A DNA stretch of 64,000 nucleotides from Salibacterium qingdaonense (GTDB lineage Bacteria > Bacillota > Bacilli > Bacillales > Marinococcaceae), in contig NZ_FOTY01000009.1 in the NCBI RefSeq assembly GCF_900114715.1, positions 1 to 64,000 on the forward strand. The letters are read 5' to 3'. The position numbers and the translations under genes are program-made. Below are positions 26,348 to 34,985 of the stretch, one piece after another; the stretch's first letter is position 1; the number at the start of each line of letters is the position of its first letter. Below the pieces are notes generated by a model. The model did not search any database and was not told where the DNA came from. It worked only from the letters and a program-made list of their open reading frames with translations.

Positions 26348-27058
26348 ATGTTAAAAAAATCAGGAATGCCGTTCCTTTTACTCGTGATAGTTTTAGCTGC
26401 GTGCGCCGGAGAGGATGATTCTGATTCATCCGGTGAGTCTGCACCCGACACGGGGGAAGAAGCGCAGGAGCAGGAGTCAGTCGATGAAGCGCAGCCGGAA
26501 GAGGAAGAACAGAAAGCAGAGGAAGAAGAGGAGGAAAAAGATAACGAAGAAGACTCTGGTTCTTCTTTTGATTATTCACCTCCCGATGTGTCTGCTCCTG
26601 AGGTATCTGCACCTGAAGTGTCTGCACCTGAAGTAACAGTTCCTGAGGTGAGTGCGCCGGAGATCACCGTTCCAGAAGTAGGGATAAGTATGGGAGAGGA
26701 AATCACGATTAACGTGCCGGATCATCTCCTGTTTGACTTTGATGAGTCTACGCTTCGAGATGATGCACTGGCTTTACTGGAAGAAATCAGCGGGGAACTG
26801 GAGCAGTATGAAGCAGGGGAAGTCAAGATTCATGGGCACACCGACAACCAGGGAGAGGCGTCATACAATCAGCAGCTCTCCCAGAAACGTGCAGAAGCGG
26901 TGGAGGCTTACTTTTTAGAAGAGGAAACGATGGATGATTTCGACTTTTCCACGAAAGGATTTGGGGAAACGGAACCGGTTGTCTCCAATGATACCGAAGA
27001 AAATCGTGCGAAGAACCGCCGCGTGGAAATAATTATTAAACCAGAAGAGACAAAATGA
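26348..27058 (+). CDS. OmpA-domain lipoprotein with PEVSA repeats
   Basis: ATG 26348, six bases after GGGAGG, gives a signal with the lipobox LAAC. An acidic low-complexity stretch (about 22-75) follows. Next are six copies of a five-residue repeat of the type APEVS or VPEVT (about 80-115), likely an extended stalk. The C-terminal OmpA/MotB-like domain (about 125-235) has DFDESTLRDDALALL, HGHTDNQGEASYNQQLSQKRAEAV and ENRAKNRRVEI, the peptidoglycan-binding signature with its key Asp and Arg. It should be lipid-anchored and hold the cell wall non-covalently. Position just after the array suggests a shared envelope role. Confidence 0.88.
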   Translation: MLKKSGMPFLLLVIVLAACAGEDDSDSSGESAPDTGEEAQEQESVDEAQPEEEEQKAEEEEEEKDNEEDSGSSFDYSPPDVSAPEVSAPEVSAPEVTVPEVSAPEITVPEVGISMGEEITINVPDHLLFDFDESTLRDDALALLEEISGELEQYEAGEVKIHGHTDNQGEASYNQQLSQKRAEAVEAYFLEEETMDDFDFSTKGFGETEPVVSNDTEENRAKNRRVEIIIKPEETK

Positions 27059-27087
27059 AGTATTGAAGCTGGAGAGAGGGGAAGACG

Positions 27088-28113
27088 ATGGGAAGAAACA
27101 GTCTGTTTTTTATGAGTCTGCTCGTGATGATTGTGGGAGGGACCGCATGCAGTTCAGAAGATCCGGCAGCAACAGAGTCCTCTGATCAGACAGAAACAGT
27201 GGAGGACGCAACGGAGAAGGAAGAAGCGGAAAAGCAGGAAGAAGGCAGTACAAAAGAAGAAAAAGGGATGGAAAATCAGGGGGATCCTCGAGTGGACATA
27301 AACGGGGAGATTGTGTTCAGCCGGGATAATGATACCGTCCAAATCGAAGGAACGACCAATTTAATGCCGGGCGCGGATTTGACTGTAAGCTTTGATGCGG
27401 TGAAAAACATATTGTTTTCGAACTGGACAAACCTCACGGTGGAAGAAGATGGATCTTTTTCCGGTGAAGTAGACTATCCGAATGTTGATGAACCACTGGA
27501 TCTCAAGATTACGTACACCCCGGACGATCAAAAGGAAGAAATGGTAGAAGCTTACGGTGAATACGGAGAAAACATGGAAGGTCCGTTTGTTCGAATTGAC
27601 CCGGATGAAGAACGGGAAAATGGCGAACCAAAGCATATTCTTTACACCGATTACGTTCTGGGGGAAGAAGATCAAACGATAACGATAGAACCTCCAGAGA
27701 ACGAGCCGCCTGAAGATTATGGAGAGATGGAGGCATGGCTGGACTTTGACGCAGAAAGAGAAGGTGACTTTGTATACATAGAAGGACAGAGTAACATTCT
27801 GCAAGGTGCGAGGATACTAGCCAGTATTGATGCAGATAACTACATTATTTCGGGTTATAACGACTACGATGATGTTCGGCCGGACGGAAGTTTCCGGATG
27901 CGGGTACCTATTCCAGGGGAAGACAAGCTGGGTGAAGACGCTGATCCGCACGTTGAAGTGGAAATGAGCGCACAAGTACAACCGCCCTACATTCAGGAAG
28001 TATACGGGGAAACGGGAGGAAACCTGCAGGGATCGATGGTCGAAGAAACGTCAACCGATAGGTATAGGGTAGTCAAGGAAGTTAAAATATCTGAGTTGTC
28101 CGGTTCAGAATAA
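27088..28113 (+). CDS. Acidic lipoprotein with two beta-sandwich-like repeats
   Basis: The 341-residue protein has a signal ending at GTAC and a highly charged linker to about residue 65. Two related modules follow, each starting with a strand like GEIVFSRDNDTVQIEGTTNL or REGDFVYIEGQSNI and going on to GADLTVSFDA or GARILASIDA with DGSFSGEV or DGSFRMRV. The internal duplication suggests two immunoglobulin-like beta-sandwich domains on the cell surface. The strong excess of Glu and Asp suits a halophile. It follows the OmpA-like lipoprotein by 29 bp and is probably co-transcribed. No named family is recognised. Confidence 0.75.
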   Translation: MGRNSLFFMSLLVMIVGGTACSSEDPAATESSDQTETVEDATEKEEAEKQEEGSTKEEKGMENQGDPRVDINGEIVFSRDNDTVQIEGTTNLMPGADLTVSFDAVKNILFSNWTNLTVEEDGSFSGEVDYPNVDEPLDLKITYTPDDQKEEMVEAYGEYGENMEGPFVRIDPDEERENGEPKHILYTDYVLGEEDQTITIEPPENEPPEDYGEMEAWLDFDAEREGDFVYIEGQSNILQGARILASIDADNYIISGYNDYDDVRPDGSFRMRVPIPGEDKLGEDADPHVEVEMSAQVQPPYIQEVYGETGGNLQGSMVEETSTDRYRVVKEVKISELSGSE

Positions 28114-28183
28114 ATGATGGTCTGTTTCATTGTGTAAAAGCTTCACGTTATAATAGAGGGAATGAAAATAGAGGGAAGAAAAT

Positions 28184-28210
28184 CGGCAGATGGATAATCT
28201 GCCGGTTTTT
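28184..28210 (+). terminator. Rho-independent terminator
   Basis: An 8-bp perfect stem CGGCAGAT/ATCTGCCG (28184-28191 with 28197-28204) with a 5-base loop and GTTTTT tail closes the lipoprotein transcript. Confidence 0.88.
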
Positions 28211-28287
28211 GCGTTCAGCCGCTCTGAAACAAAGTCTTCTCTTGTGCGTAGAAGTATAGTATAAAGGAAGAAGAAGGAGGGGCGCCG

Positions 28288-29187
28288 ATGACGCTGACAC
28301 TGGATCACATTACGAAAACATTTGGAGAGACGACAGCGGTTCGTGATCTTTCGCTCGAGATTCCGGAAGGGGAGATTTTCGGCATGCTCGGGGCAAACGG
28401 TGCCGGGAAAACAACAACGTTCCGTATGATTATCGGACTGCTTGAAGCGACAGAAGGAGAAGTGTACTGGAACGGCGGCAGAATGACATATGCGGGCAGC
28501 GGCATGATCGGGTATCTTCCCGAAGAGAGAGGCTTGTATCCGAAACTGACCGTCCGGGACCAGTTGGTATATCTCGGCCGGCTTCGCGGCATGAAGAAAG
28601 CGGATATTGTGAAACAACTGGAAGGCTGGCTCGCGCGGTTTCAGGTGCCGGATTATATGGATCAGAAGGTGGAAGAGCTGTCGAAAGGGAATCAACAGAA
28701 AATCCAGTTCATCTCCGCGGTGATTCATCAGCCGAAGCTGCTGATCCTGGATGAACCGTTTTCTGGTCTGGATCCCGTCAACGTGGAACTTTTGAAGCAG
28801 GCGGTGCTGGACGTCAAGAAGATGGGCACAAGTATTGTCTTTTCCTCCCACCGGATGGAACATGTCGAGGAATTGTGCGAGCATGTCTGCATATTGCAGC
28901 ACGGACAGCCGATTGTGCATGGCAGTCTGAAAGAAATCAAACGTTCCTACGGGAGAAAAAATCTCCGCATCCACGCTGATTTTGATCTTGGCTATCTCAA
29001 AGAGGTGGAGGGTGTTGTAACCTTTGCCGAGGTGCCGGATGGATGCGTGCTGCAGATCGACCGGGAAGAGACGGCGGAACATATTTTTCATACGCTCCAG
29101 GGCAGAGGATTTGTGCGCCGATTCGAACTGGAAGAGCCTTCATTGAATGATATTTTTATTGAAAAGGCGGGCATGTCGTATGAATAA
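28288..29187 (+). CDS. ABC transporter ATP-binding protein, YhaQ/NatA-like
   Basis: The 299-residue protein has a P-loop GANGAGKTTT (about 37-46), a signature LSKGNQQKIQ and Walker B LLILDEPFSGLD, followed by FSSHRMEHVEELC. A C-terminal extension with LEEPSLNDIFIEK is typical of NatA/YhaQ-type subunits that pair with ABC-2 permeases. In Bacillus these exporters are tied to sodium or toxic-compound export; sodium is attractive in a halophile but not shown by sequence. It overlaps the permease gene by 8 bp. Confidence 0.9.
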   Translation: MTLTLDHITKTFGETTAVRDLSLEIPEGEIFGMLGANGAGKTTTFRMIIGLLEATEGEVYWNGGRMTYAGSGMIGYLPEERGLYPKLTVRDQLVYLGRLRGMKKADIVKQLEGWLARFQVPDYMDQKVEELSKGNQQKIQFISAVIHQPKLLILDEPFSGLDPVNVELLKQAVLDVKKMGTSIVFSSHRMEHVEELCEHVCILQHGQPIVHGSLKEIKRSYGRKNLRIHADFDLGYLKEVEGVVTFAEVPDGCVLQIDREETAEHIFHTLQGRGFVRRFELEEPSLNDIFIEKAGMSYE

Positions 29188-30445
29188 ATTCGGTATTATC
29201 TTAAGTCATACGTATCTAAGCAGAGTAAAAGCCAAGTCCTTTCTCATTACGACCATTATCACTGTTCTGTTTATTTTTCTTGCGGGCAATATGCCATCCA
29301 TCCTGTCTTCCTTTGGTGGAAGCGGAGGAGAAGACACCGGCCAGCGTGTGGCGGTTTTGGATGAGACCGGGGACGTTTTTCCGGATTTAATGGAAAATAT
29401 GCAGCGTGCAGGCGGGAACATATCGCTTGAGCAGTATGGAGGTTCGGAGGCAGAAGCCAAAGAGGAGGTAAGAGAAGGCACATTCGATGGCTTTCTGAAC
29501 ATAATGATGGCAGGCGGTGAGCCTCAGGCGGCGTATTTTTCGATGCAGGGCAATCCCTCCGCACTGTCCCAAAGCCTGCAGCAGGCATTGCAGCCGGTGA
29601 AAGTGAACATGGCGGCAGCGGACGCCGGCGTGGATCCGGCGGTGGTGGAACAACTCACGTCTCCGGTCGTTTTTGACACATCGGCGCTTGAGCAGGATCA
29701 GGGGGCGCCATCGGCGGAGGAACAAAACAACGCCCGCGGTATTGTGTATGTGATGCTGTTTTTATTGTATTTATCGGTTATTATGTACGGCAACATGATT
29801 GCGATGGACGTCGCGAACGAGAAATCATCAAGGGTCATGGAAATCCTGGTCTCGAGCGTCTCGCCGGTGACGCAGATGTTTGCCAAAATTGCGGGAATCG
29901 CGCTGCTCGGTCTTACGCAATTCGGCATCATCCTTGCGGCAGGTTACGTGATGCTTCAGACGAATCAGAACCAGTTAACCGGCGGCGTGTTTCAGTATTT
30001 CGGTCTGCAGAATGCGGAAGCCGCCACGTTCATTTACGCGATTATCTTCTTTCTGCTCGGTTATCTATTGTATGCAACAATGTCGGCGACCATCGGCTCT
30101 CTTGTGAGCCGGACCGAAGAAGTAAACCAGTTAATGGCGCCGCTTATATATCTCATCATGATTGCGTTTTTCATCGCGATTTTCGGACTGAATTCACCGG
30201 ATAATATGCTCGTGACAGTTACGTCCTTCATTCCTTTTTTCGCACCGATGATCATGTTTTTGAGGGTGACGATGCTGGAAGTGCCGATATGGGAAACCGC
30301 TTTGTCGTTCGGGCTGCTGATCGGTACCATTGTCTTACTGGCGGTGGCCGGTGCGAGAGTCTACAAAGGCGGCGTGCTGCTGTACGGGAAATCCAATTCC
30401 CTGAAAGACGTGAAGAAAGCCCTGCAGTTATCGAAAAAAGAATAA
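29180..30445 (+). CDS. ABC-2 type permease, YhaP/NatB-like
   Basis: The start at ATG 29180 overlaps the ATPase stop and gives 421 residues. One helix (about 20-40) is followed by a large extracytoplasmic loop to about residue 185. Five to six helices follow at the C-terminus, with the family motif DVANEKSSRVMEILVSSVSPVTQMFAKI at the coupling helix. This is the topology of NatB/YhaP permeases. It forms the membrane half of the exporter with the preceding ATPase. A strong terminator follows. Confidence 0.9.
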   Translation: MNKFGIILSHTYLSRVKAKSFLITTIITVLFIFLAGNMPSILSSFGGSGGEDTGQRVAVLDETGDVFPDLMENMQRAGGNISLEQYGGSEAEAKEEVREGTFDGFLNIMMAGGEPQAAYFSMQGNPSALSQSLQQALQPVKVNMAAADAGVDPAVVEQLTSPVVFDTSALEQDQGAPSAEEQNNARGIVYVMLFLLYLSVIMYGNMIAMDVANEKSSRVMEILVSSVSPVTQMFAKIAGIALLGLTQFGIILAAGYVMLQTNQNQLTGGVFQYFGLQNAEAATFIYAIIFFLLGYLLYATMSATIGSLVSRTEEVNQLMAPLIYLIMIAFFIAIFGLNSPDNMLVTVTSFIPFFAPMIMFLRVTMLEVPIWETALSFGLLIGTIVLLAVAGARVYKGGVLLYGKSNSLKDVKKALQLSKKE

Positions 30446-30453
30446 GTGTGACA

Positions 30454-30485
30454 GATCCCGCTGCGAGGACAGCGGGATCTTTTTG
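30454..30485 (+). terminator. Rho-independent terminator of the yhaQP operon
   Basis: Ten perfect base pairs (30454-30463 with 30470-30479), a 6-base loop and six T. Confidence 0.92.
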
Positions 30486-30517
30486 GTGTAGGGTGGTTGG
30501 TGGTTTGATTAGTGGTT

Positions 30518-30633
30518 TGGCATGTATTTTATCAACATTGGACTGTATCGGCTTCCACTTGGCTCGTATTAAATCAGCCGGCATGAATTGGAGCCCATCC
30601 GGCATGTAACCGATGTGATTCGGCTCGTATTCG
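30518..30633. repeat. GGCATGTATT-type ~21-bp repeats, left block
   Basis: Motifs of the form GGC(A/T)(T/C)GTAT recur at about 20-bp steps: 30519, 30561, 30580 (GGCATGAATT), 30601 (GGCATGTAAC) and 30622 (GGCTCGTATT). The 68-bp segment 30518-30585 is repeated at 31803-31870 with 63 of 68 bases identical. The two blocks flank the NERD gene as direct repeats. Confidence 0.8.
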
Positions 30634-30731
30634 ACAAAACACGGACAGTACCATCCGACACAAAAACAATAAAGGAGAATCCTCGTCACACGTCGAATAA
30701 CAGGAAGGACAAAACGAAAGAGGTGATCCAC

Positions 30732-31709
30732 CTGATTAAAAAAGAACGACAAATCCCGTGGAAAATAAGAAAATGGGAAGCGGTGCTGCGGCGGCTGCCG
30801 GCTGCTCATCCGGAGCGGGCGAAACTGGAGGAGTAGCTTGCGATGAGCCGCGCCGGGTACCGCGGGGAGACATCGATTGATTATCACTTGAATTTTCTTC
30901 CCTTTGATGACTGTTACATTCTTCATGATCTCCGCCTCCCTGGGGAACGCAGCACTTTTTTTCAAATCGACACGCTGCTCGTCACTCCGCATTTTCTTCT
31001 GATCCTTGAGATTAAAAACATAGCGGGAACGTTATACTTTGACCCATCGTTTCAACAAATGATTCGCACCCTGGACGACAAAGAAGAAGCGTTTCCCGAT
31101 CCGCTGCTGCAGCTACGGAGGCAGCAAAGTCAGCTGCAAAACTGGCTGATCCGTCATAAACTTCCTCAGGCACCGGTTCCGGGGTTTGTTGTCATCAGTA
31201 ACGCCTCGACTGTACTCAAAACTGACCCGGCGCACCGTGACATGTACCACTCTGTCATCCGTCCCCCGTCGCTTCCTTATTCCTACGAATCGCTTCAGAA
31301 AAAATACGAAGCCGTTACGCTCACCAAGCAGCAGATGCAGAAAGTCTCCCGCAAATTAAAGAAACTCCATCAGCACCATATCCCGGATACGCCAAGTGAA
31401 ATCGATCCGCGTCTGCTGCACACCGGGGTATATTGTCCGGATTGTGATCATCTGCCGCTGCCGAGACAGCGCGGCGGGTGGTACTGCGGTGCCTGTCATA
31501 CGCTTCATCCCCATGCTCATACCGCATCCCTCATCGATTATGCACTTCTCCATAAATCCACCATCACCAACCGGGAATGCCGCACATTCCTGCAGCTCGA
31601 CTCTCCTTCTGTTTCCGCCAAACTTTTCCATCAATTAGATCTCCCTTACACAGGATCGTATAAAAATCGAAGGTATACATTGCCGCTGGATATACTTGAT
31701 CGCATGTAA
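30732..31709 (+). pseudogene. NERD-domain protein split by an in-frame amber codon
   Basis: One frame runs from CTG 30732 to 31709, interrupted only by TAG at 30834-30836. The first part (KKERQIPWKIRKWEAVLRRL) is the usual start of bacillar NERD proteins, and AGYRGE after the stop is where they continue. The NERD core shows RGETSIDYHL, FFQIDTLLVTPHFLLILEIKNIAG and VPGFVVISNAST, with the Asp and E-x-K of the nuclease-like fold. A C-terminal CPDCDH...CGACH zinc finger follows. AGAGGTGATC, a strong ribosome binding site, precedes CTG, where TTG or ATG would be expected. Re-initiation at ATG 30843 would give 288 residues with the whole core. Function is presumed nucleic-acid related. Confidence 0.75.
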
Positions 31710-31731
31710 GAGGTGACATTCCGCATGTATT

Positions 31732-31870
31732 CGACATAAATTGGCTTGTAAAAGCATGAATTTGGCAGGTACTGCGGGCGTTGGCATGTATTGAAGTCGA
31801 TGTGGCATGTATTTTATCAACATTGGACCGTATCGGCCTCCACTTGGCTCGTATGAAACCAGCCGGTATG
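31732..31870. repeat. GGCATGTATT-type repeats, right block
   Basis: Related motifs occur near 31733 (GCATGTATTC), 31776 (GGCATGTATT), 31804 (GGCATGTATT), 31846 (GGCTCGTATG) and 31865 (GGTATGTAGC). The last 68 bp duplicate 30518-30585. No protein frame fits the stretch. Confidence 0.75.
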
Positions 31871-31963
31871 TAGCAGCCTGAATTCAACCGGCGCAATGAA
31901 GGCCGCGCCGGACCTTTGTATAAGATTCCCAGTCTGAATAATCACATAGACGGGTATAGGGGT

Positions 31964-31978
31964 GGTATACACTATACC
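31964..31978. promoter_or_regulatory. Perfect palindrome GGTATAcacTATACC
   Basis: Six-base arms around CAC lie 20 bp before the start of the NAD(P)-binding protein gene and would overlap a -10 region or the transcription start. It may be an operator; the regulator is unknown. Confidence 0.4.
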
Positions 31979-31998
31979 AATAAAGGAGTTATCCCCCT

Positions 31999-33450
31999 AT
32001 GACAGCCACCAACCGAAGGCCGGTGATTGCATTAACCGGTGCCAGCGGCTATATCGGGCGGAACCTGCTGAAGCAGCTTACCCCTTATGCCGATATTATC
32101 GCTTTGTCCCGAAACGGCGATGATAAAGAAGATACCGAGCATGTGACGTGGCGTTCCTGTGATTTGTTTTCCATGGCGGATGCGGAGAAAGCACTGGAAG
32201 GAGCGGACTATGCGTATTATCTCGTTCATTCCATGAAACCGTCGGCAAAACTGACGCAGGGCACATTTGAAAATATGGATGTCATTTTGGCGGACAATTT
32301 CGCACAGGCTGCTGAAAAGCAGGGGGTCAAACAGATTGTCTACTTAAGCGGACTCGTTCCCGATGCCGATCACCTCTCCCGTCATATCCGGAGCCGCCTT
32401 GAAGTAGAACAGGTGTTAACTTCCTATCAGGTGCCGGTCACAACACTGCGCGCCGGTCTGATCGTCGGGCCGAACGGGTCATCGTTTCCGATTCTTGCGA
32501 AAATGGTCAAACGTCTTCCCGTCATGCTGCTTCCGAAATGGACGAGAAAAAAGACGCATCCGATTTATATCGGCGACATGCTGGATTCGCTCGTCCGGTG
32601 CGCGGGCCGGACGGATCTGTATGACCGCTCGATTGACGTCGGCGGTCCGGAAGTCATGACCTACAAAAACATGATGAGAGAGACGGCGGAAGTCATGGGA
32701 AAACAGCCGAAAATGATTCCGGTTCCTTTCATGACCGTCAATTTATCCAGGCTCTGGGTCAGTCTCGTGTCCAACTCGCCGAGGGAAATGGTGTATCCGC
32801 TGATTGAAAGTCTGATTCACCCGATGATCGCGAGGCCGGAAAACATGGTCAGCGGCATCAGCGTGGGATCAACCCCATTCCGGGAAGCGGCGCGCAAATC
32901 CCTGGAAGAGGAGAAACAAAAACGCCCCGCCGGCCGGTTGAAAGTGCTGACGATTCCAGATATCGACAACGACGTACGGTCTGTGCAGCGGATACCACTT
33001 CCGCACGGCAAAACAGCACTTTGGACGGCGCATTACTATGCCGAATGGCTGTCGCGTAAAATCCATCCGCTGCTCAGCGTTCAGGATGATTTCGACGGTG
33101 TCATAAACATACAATTCCGCGGCTGGACCCTGCTCGAACTCCGTCATTCGGCGGACCGAAGCCAGCCGGACCGTGCCCTTTTCTACATCACAGGCGGGCT
33201 GTTTGATGATAAAAAGGAGAATGAGCGGGGCAGGCTGGAATTCCGGAAAATCCCGGGAAGAGAAGAGTGCATCATTGCCATCCATGACTACATGCCGTCG
33301 CTGCCATGGTTTATGTATAAATACACGCAGGCCAAAGCCCACCGCTTTGTGATGTACCGCTTCCGGCGCCATCTGGAAAAAGAAGAAAGAAAGCATGGAA
33401 CGGCGCGGCTTCCATTACTTTTGCAGGGCCGCCCGTTCATTAATCAGTAG
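31999..33450 (+). CDS. NAD(P)-binding epimerase-like protein with C-terminal DUF2867-type domain
   Basis: The 483-residue protein begins with a Rossmann fold, ALTGASGYIGRNLLKQL (TGxxGxxG), then YLVHSMKP and IVYLSGLVP, as in atypical extended SDRs of the YbjT group. Residues about 300-470 form a second domain (HYYAEWLSRKIHPLLSVQ and a late RGRLEFRKIP) like the DUF2867/SRPBCC-like C-terminus of these fusions. Enzyme activity is not established for this group; sugar epimerase or quinone reductase roles have been proposed for relatives. AAGGAG precedes the ATG. The TspO-like gene follows 27 bp later. Confidence 0.8.
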   Translation: MTATNRRPVIALTGASGYIGRNLLKQLTPYADIIALSRNGDDKEDTEHVTWRSCDLFSMADAEKALEGADYAYYLVHSMKPSAKLTQGTFENMDVILADNFAQAAEKQGVKQIVYLSGLVPDADHLSRHIRSRLEVEQVLTSYQVPVTTLRAGLIVGPNGSSFPILAKMVKRLPVMLLPKWTRKKTHPIYIGDMLDSLVRCAGRTDLYDRSIDVGGPEVMTYKNMMRETAEVMGKQPKMIPVPFMTVNLSRLWVSLVSNSPREMVYPLIESLIHPMIARPENMVSGISVGSTPFREAARKSLEEEKQKRPAGRLKVLTIPDIDNDVRSVQRIPLPHGKTALWTAHYYAEWLSRKIHPLLSVQDDFDGVINIQFRGWTLLELRHSADRSQPDRALFYITGGLFDDKKENERGRLEFRKIPGREECIIAIHDYMPSLPWFMYKYTQAKAHRFVMYRFRRHLEKEERKHGTARLPLLLQGRPFINQ

Positions 33451-33477
33451 ACGACATAAGAAAGGCTGTGATGATCC

Positions 33478-34233
33478 ATGATCCGAATTACGCTTGTGAA
33501 TCTATTATTTTTTATTCTCATGATCGCCGTGAACTATTCCTCGGCCACCAATGTAGGCATCACGGCCAACCAGGAACCGGCTTTGATTCAGCCGGCGGGC
33601 TACGCTTTTTCCATATGGGGACTGATTTATGTTCTCGTGCTCTTATGGATTCTCCGGGCGCCGTTTCAGCGCCGGGAGAAGGGGGACATCTACCGGGACA
33701 CGCAGGTATGGATCCCCATCAATTTCCTCCTGAACAGCGCCTGGATTGTCGCGTTCACGATGGAGTGGATTCTTGTATCGACGATTGTCATTGTGCTGCT
33801 TCTCGTTTCCTTAATCCGGATTTACCAGATTATTTACTGGAAACATAAACGGACCGGCTTTGCGCGGCTGCCGTTTTCCATTTACATCGGCTGGGTGTCC
33901 GCGGCCGCTGTGGTTAACATTTTCACCTGGTTTGTCTGGAATGACATCGTGCCGTTTCTCGGCATGGGGGAAGAGACCTGGACGGTACTCATACTTCTCC
34001 TTCTGGCTGTCGTGGCTGTTGTATTCACCAGAGTGAACCGTGACGTCTGGTATTCCCTCGTCTTCATCTGGGTGTATGCAGCGGTGTTCGTAAAAAGTGA
34101 ACAGAATCTGATTGTATTGACCACTGTCATCGGTATTCTTGTCCTTGCCGTCCATCTTGTTATGCAGATCATATCCCGGCGGAAGGCGAAGAAGAAGAAG
34201 CGGGGAACGCCGTCGTTGAATACGAGAAGGTAG
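33478..34233 (+). CDS. Long TspO-like tryptophan-rich membrane protein
   Basis: The 251-residue protein has about seven helices. The first half shows NQEPALIQPAGYAFSIWGLIYVLV, the PAGYAF-IWG pattern of long TspO/MBR-related proteins in Bacilli, and Trp-rich helices follow (WIPINFLLNSAWIVAFTMEW). The C-terminus is very basic (RRKAKKKKRG). Classical TspO has five helices and about 160 residues, so this is the extended form; porphyrin or membrane-stress binding is known only for the short family. It forms an operon with the preceding oxidoreductase and ends at a terminator. Confidence 0.8.
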   Translation: MIRITLVNLLFFILMIAVNYSSATNVGITANQEPALIQPAGYAFSIWGLIYVLVLLWILRAPFQRREKGDIYRDTQVWIPINFLLNSAWIVAFTMEWILVSTIVIVLLLVSLIRIYQIIYWKHKRTGFARLPFSIYIGWVSAAAVVNIFTWFVWNDIVPFLGMGEETWTVLILLLLAVVAVVFTRVNRDVWYSLVFIWVYAAVFVKSEQNLIVLTTVIGILVLAVHLVMQIISRRKAKKKKRGTPSLNTRR

Positions 34234-34296
34234 GAATACGGGGACGTGCAACACTCCTGGCGCCGAAAAAACCAAGTTCGAGAAATTCGATGTATG

Positions 34297-34330
34297 AAAA
34301 AAACGCCCGAGGCTGCTGCGGGCGTTTTTT
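34297..34330 (+). terminator. Rho-independent terminator
   Basis: The arms AAAAAACGCCCG and CGGGCGTTTTTT (34297-34330) pair perfectly around a 10-base loop. Symmetric A and T runs make it bidirectional. Confidence 0.9.
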
Positions 34331-34504
34331 GTATGAGAACGCGGGAAAGCCGCGCTTTCATGGAAAAATCCCACCACGGATTCGGCGGCTGCGAACCCGC
34401 GGGTCTGAAACGAGTGAACAACCAGTTCGGCTGGTGGGTGGAACAAGCATTTTACCAACTGGGCCAACGAGGTGGTTGATGCCGTATAAGCACAGTTTTT
34501 TCAT
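34331..34504. other. No gene recognised
   Basis: GC-rich spacer after the TspO operon terminator. Short frames exist but none has a ribosome binding site or a protein-like composition. Confidence 0.5.
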
Positions 34505-34698
34505 GAACACTATCATCGAACATTAATTGCGTAGTGTCCACGGGGCACTGATATGTGGACACTATCCTGCGGAAATCAGAAATTAGCGGCCCCCGGCGAA
34601 AATCAATGGACACTATCTTCCGGAGCGGCAATCTTAGTGTCCATCGCCCCCGCTTGAGTGGACACCACGAATGCGTCCGGGTGATTTAGTGTCCACGG
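34505..34698. repeat. Alternating TAGTGTCCAC / GTGGACACTA cluster A
   Basis: Motif copies in alternating orientation lie at about 34505, 34531, 34555, 34605, 34634, 34657 and 34686. Conserved cores are TAGTGTCCACGG and TGGACACTAT, separated by 20-50 bp of unrelated sequence. The cluster lies between the convergent TspO and ndh genes. Confidence 0.85.
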
Positions 34699-34795
34699 AA
34701 CCAACGACCCGTTCCGGAATATACGAATCCAATCTCCAAGCACTTCGTTGTTACGCTTTGTAATGCAGGCAAGGCGGTGAATCATACACAAAAAA

Positions 34796-34831
34796 TCCCG
34801 AACGATTCACAAAGAATAGTTCGGGATTTTT
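34796..34831. terminator. Bidirectional terminator downstream of ndh
   Basis: TCCCGAAC (34796-34803) pairs with GTTCGGGA (34819-34826). A-run and T-run flank it on both sides. It would end the minus-strand ndh transcript beyond the 33-residue ORF. Confidence 0.8.
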
Positions 34832-34858
34832 AAATTATTATTTATGCCGGCCGGCGAT

Positions 34859-34960
34859 TCAGCGGAAGTCGCGGCTTCCTTCCATACAGCGGCTCGCAGC
34901 TGTGTAAATGGCGGCTGCAGCAACTGAAATCAATGATATAATCATAAACCAGTTCTTCAT
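34859..34960 (-). CDS. Small 33-residue membrane protein
   Basis: Minus-strand ATG 34960 is preceded by GGAGGAG. The product starts MKNWFMIISLISVAAAAIYT, a single hydrophobic helix, and ends with a short charged tail (CMEGSRDFR). It lies 25 bp after the ndh stop and before the shared terminator, so it is translated from the ndh transcript. A role with the respiratory dehydrogenase is possible but unsupported. Confidence 0.5.
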   Translation of the reverse strand: MKNWFMIISLISVAAAAIYTAASRCMEGSRDFR

Positions 34961-34985
34961 TTTATTCTCCTCCTTCTGTGTTCTT

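Noticed and set aside
34246-34526. Short ORFs of 77-78 residues after the TspO-like gene
   Set aside because: They run across the terminator hairpin and have no ribosome binding site or domain features.
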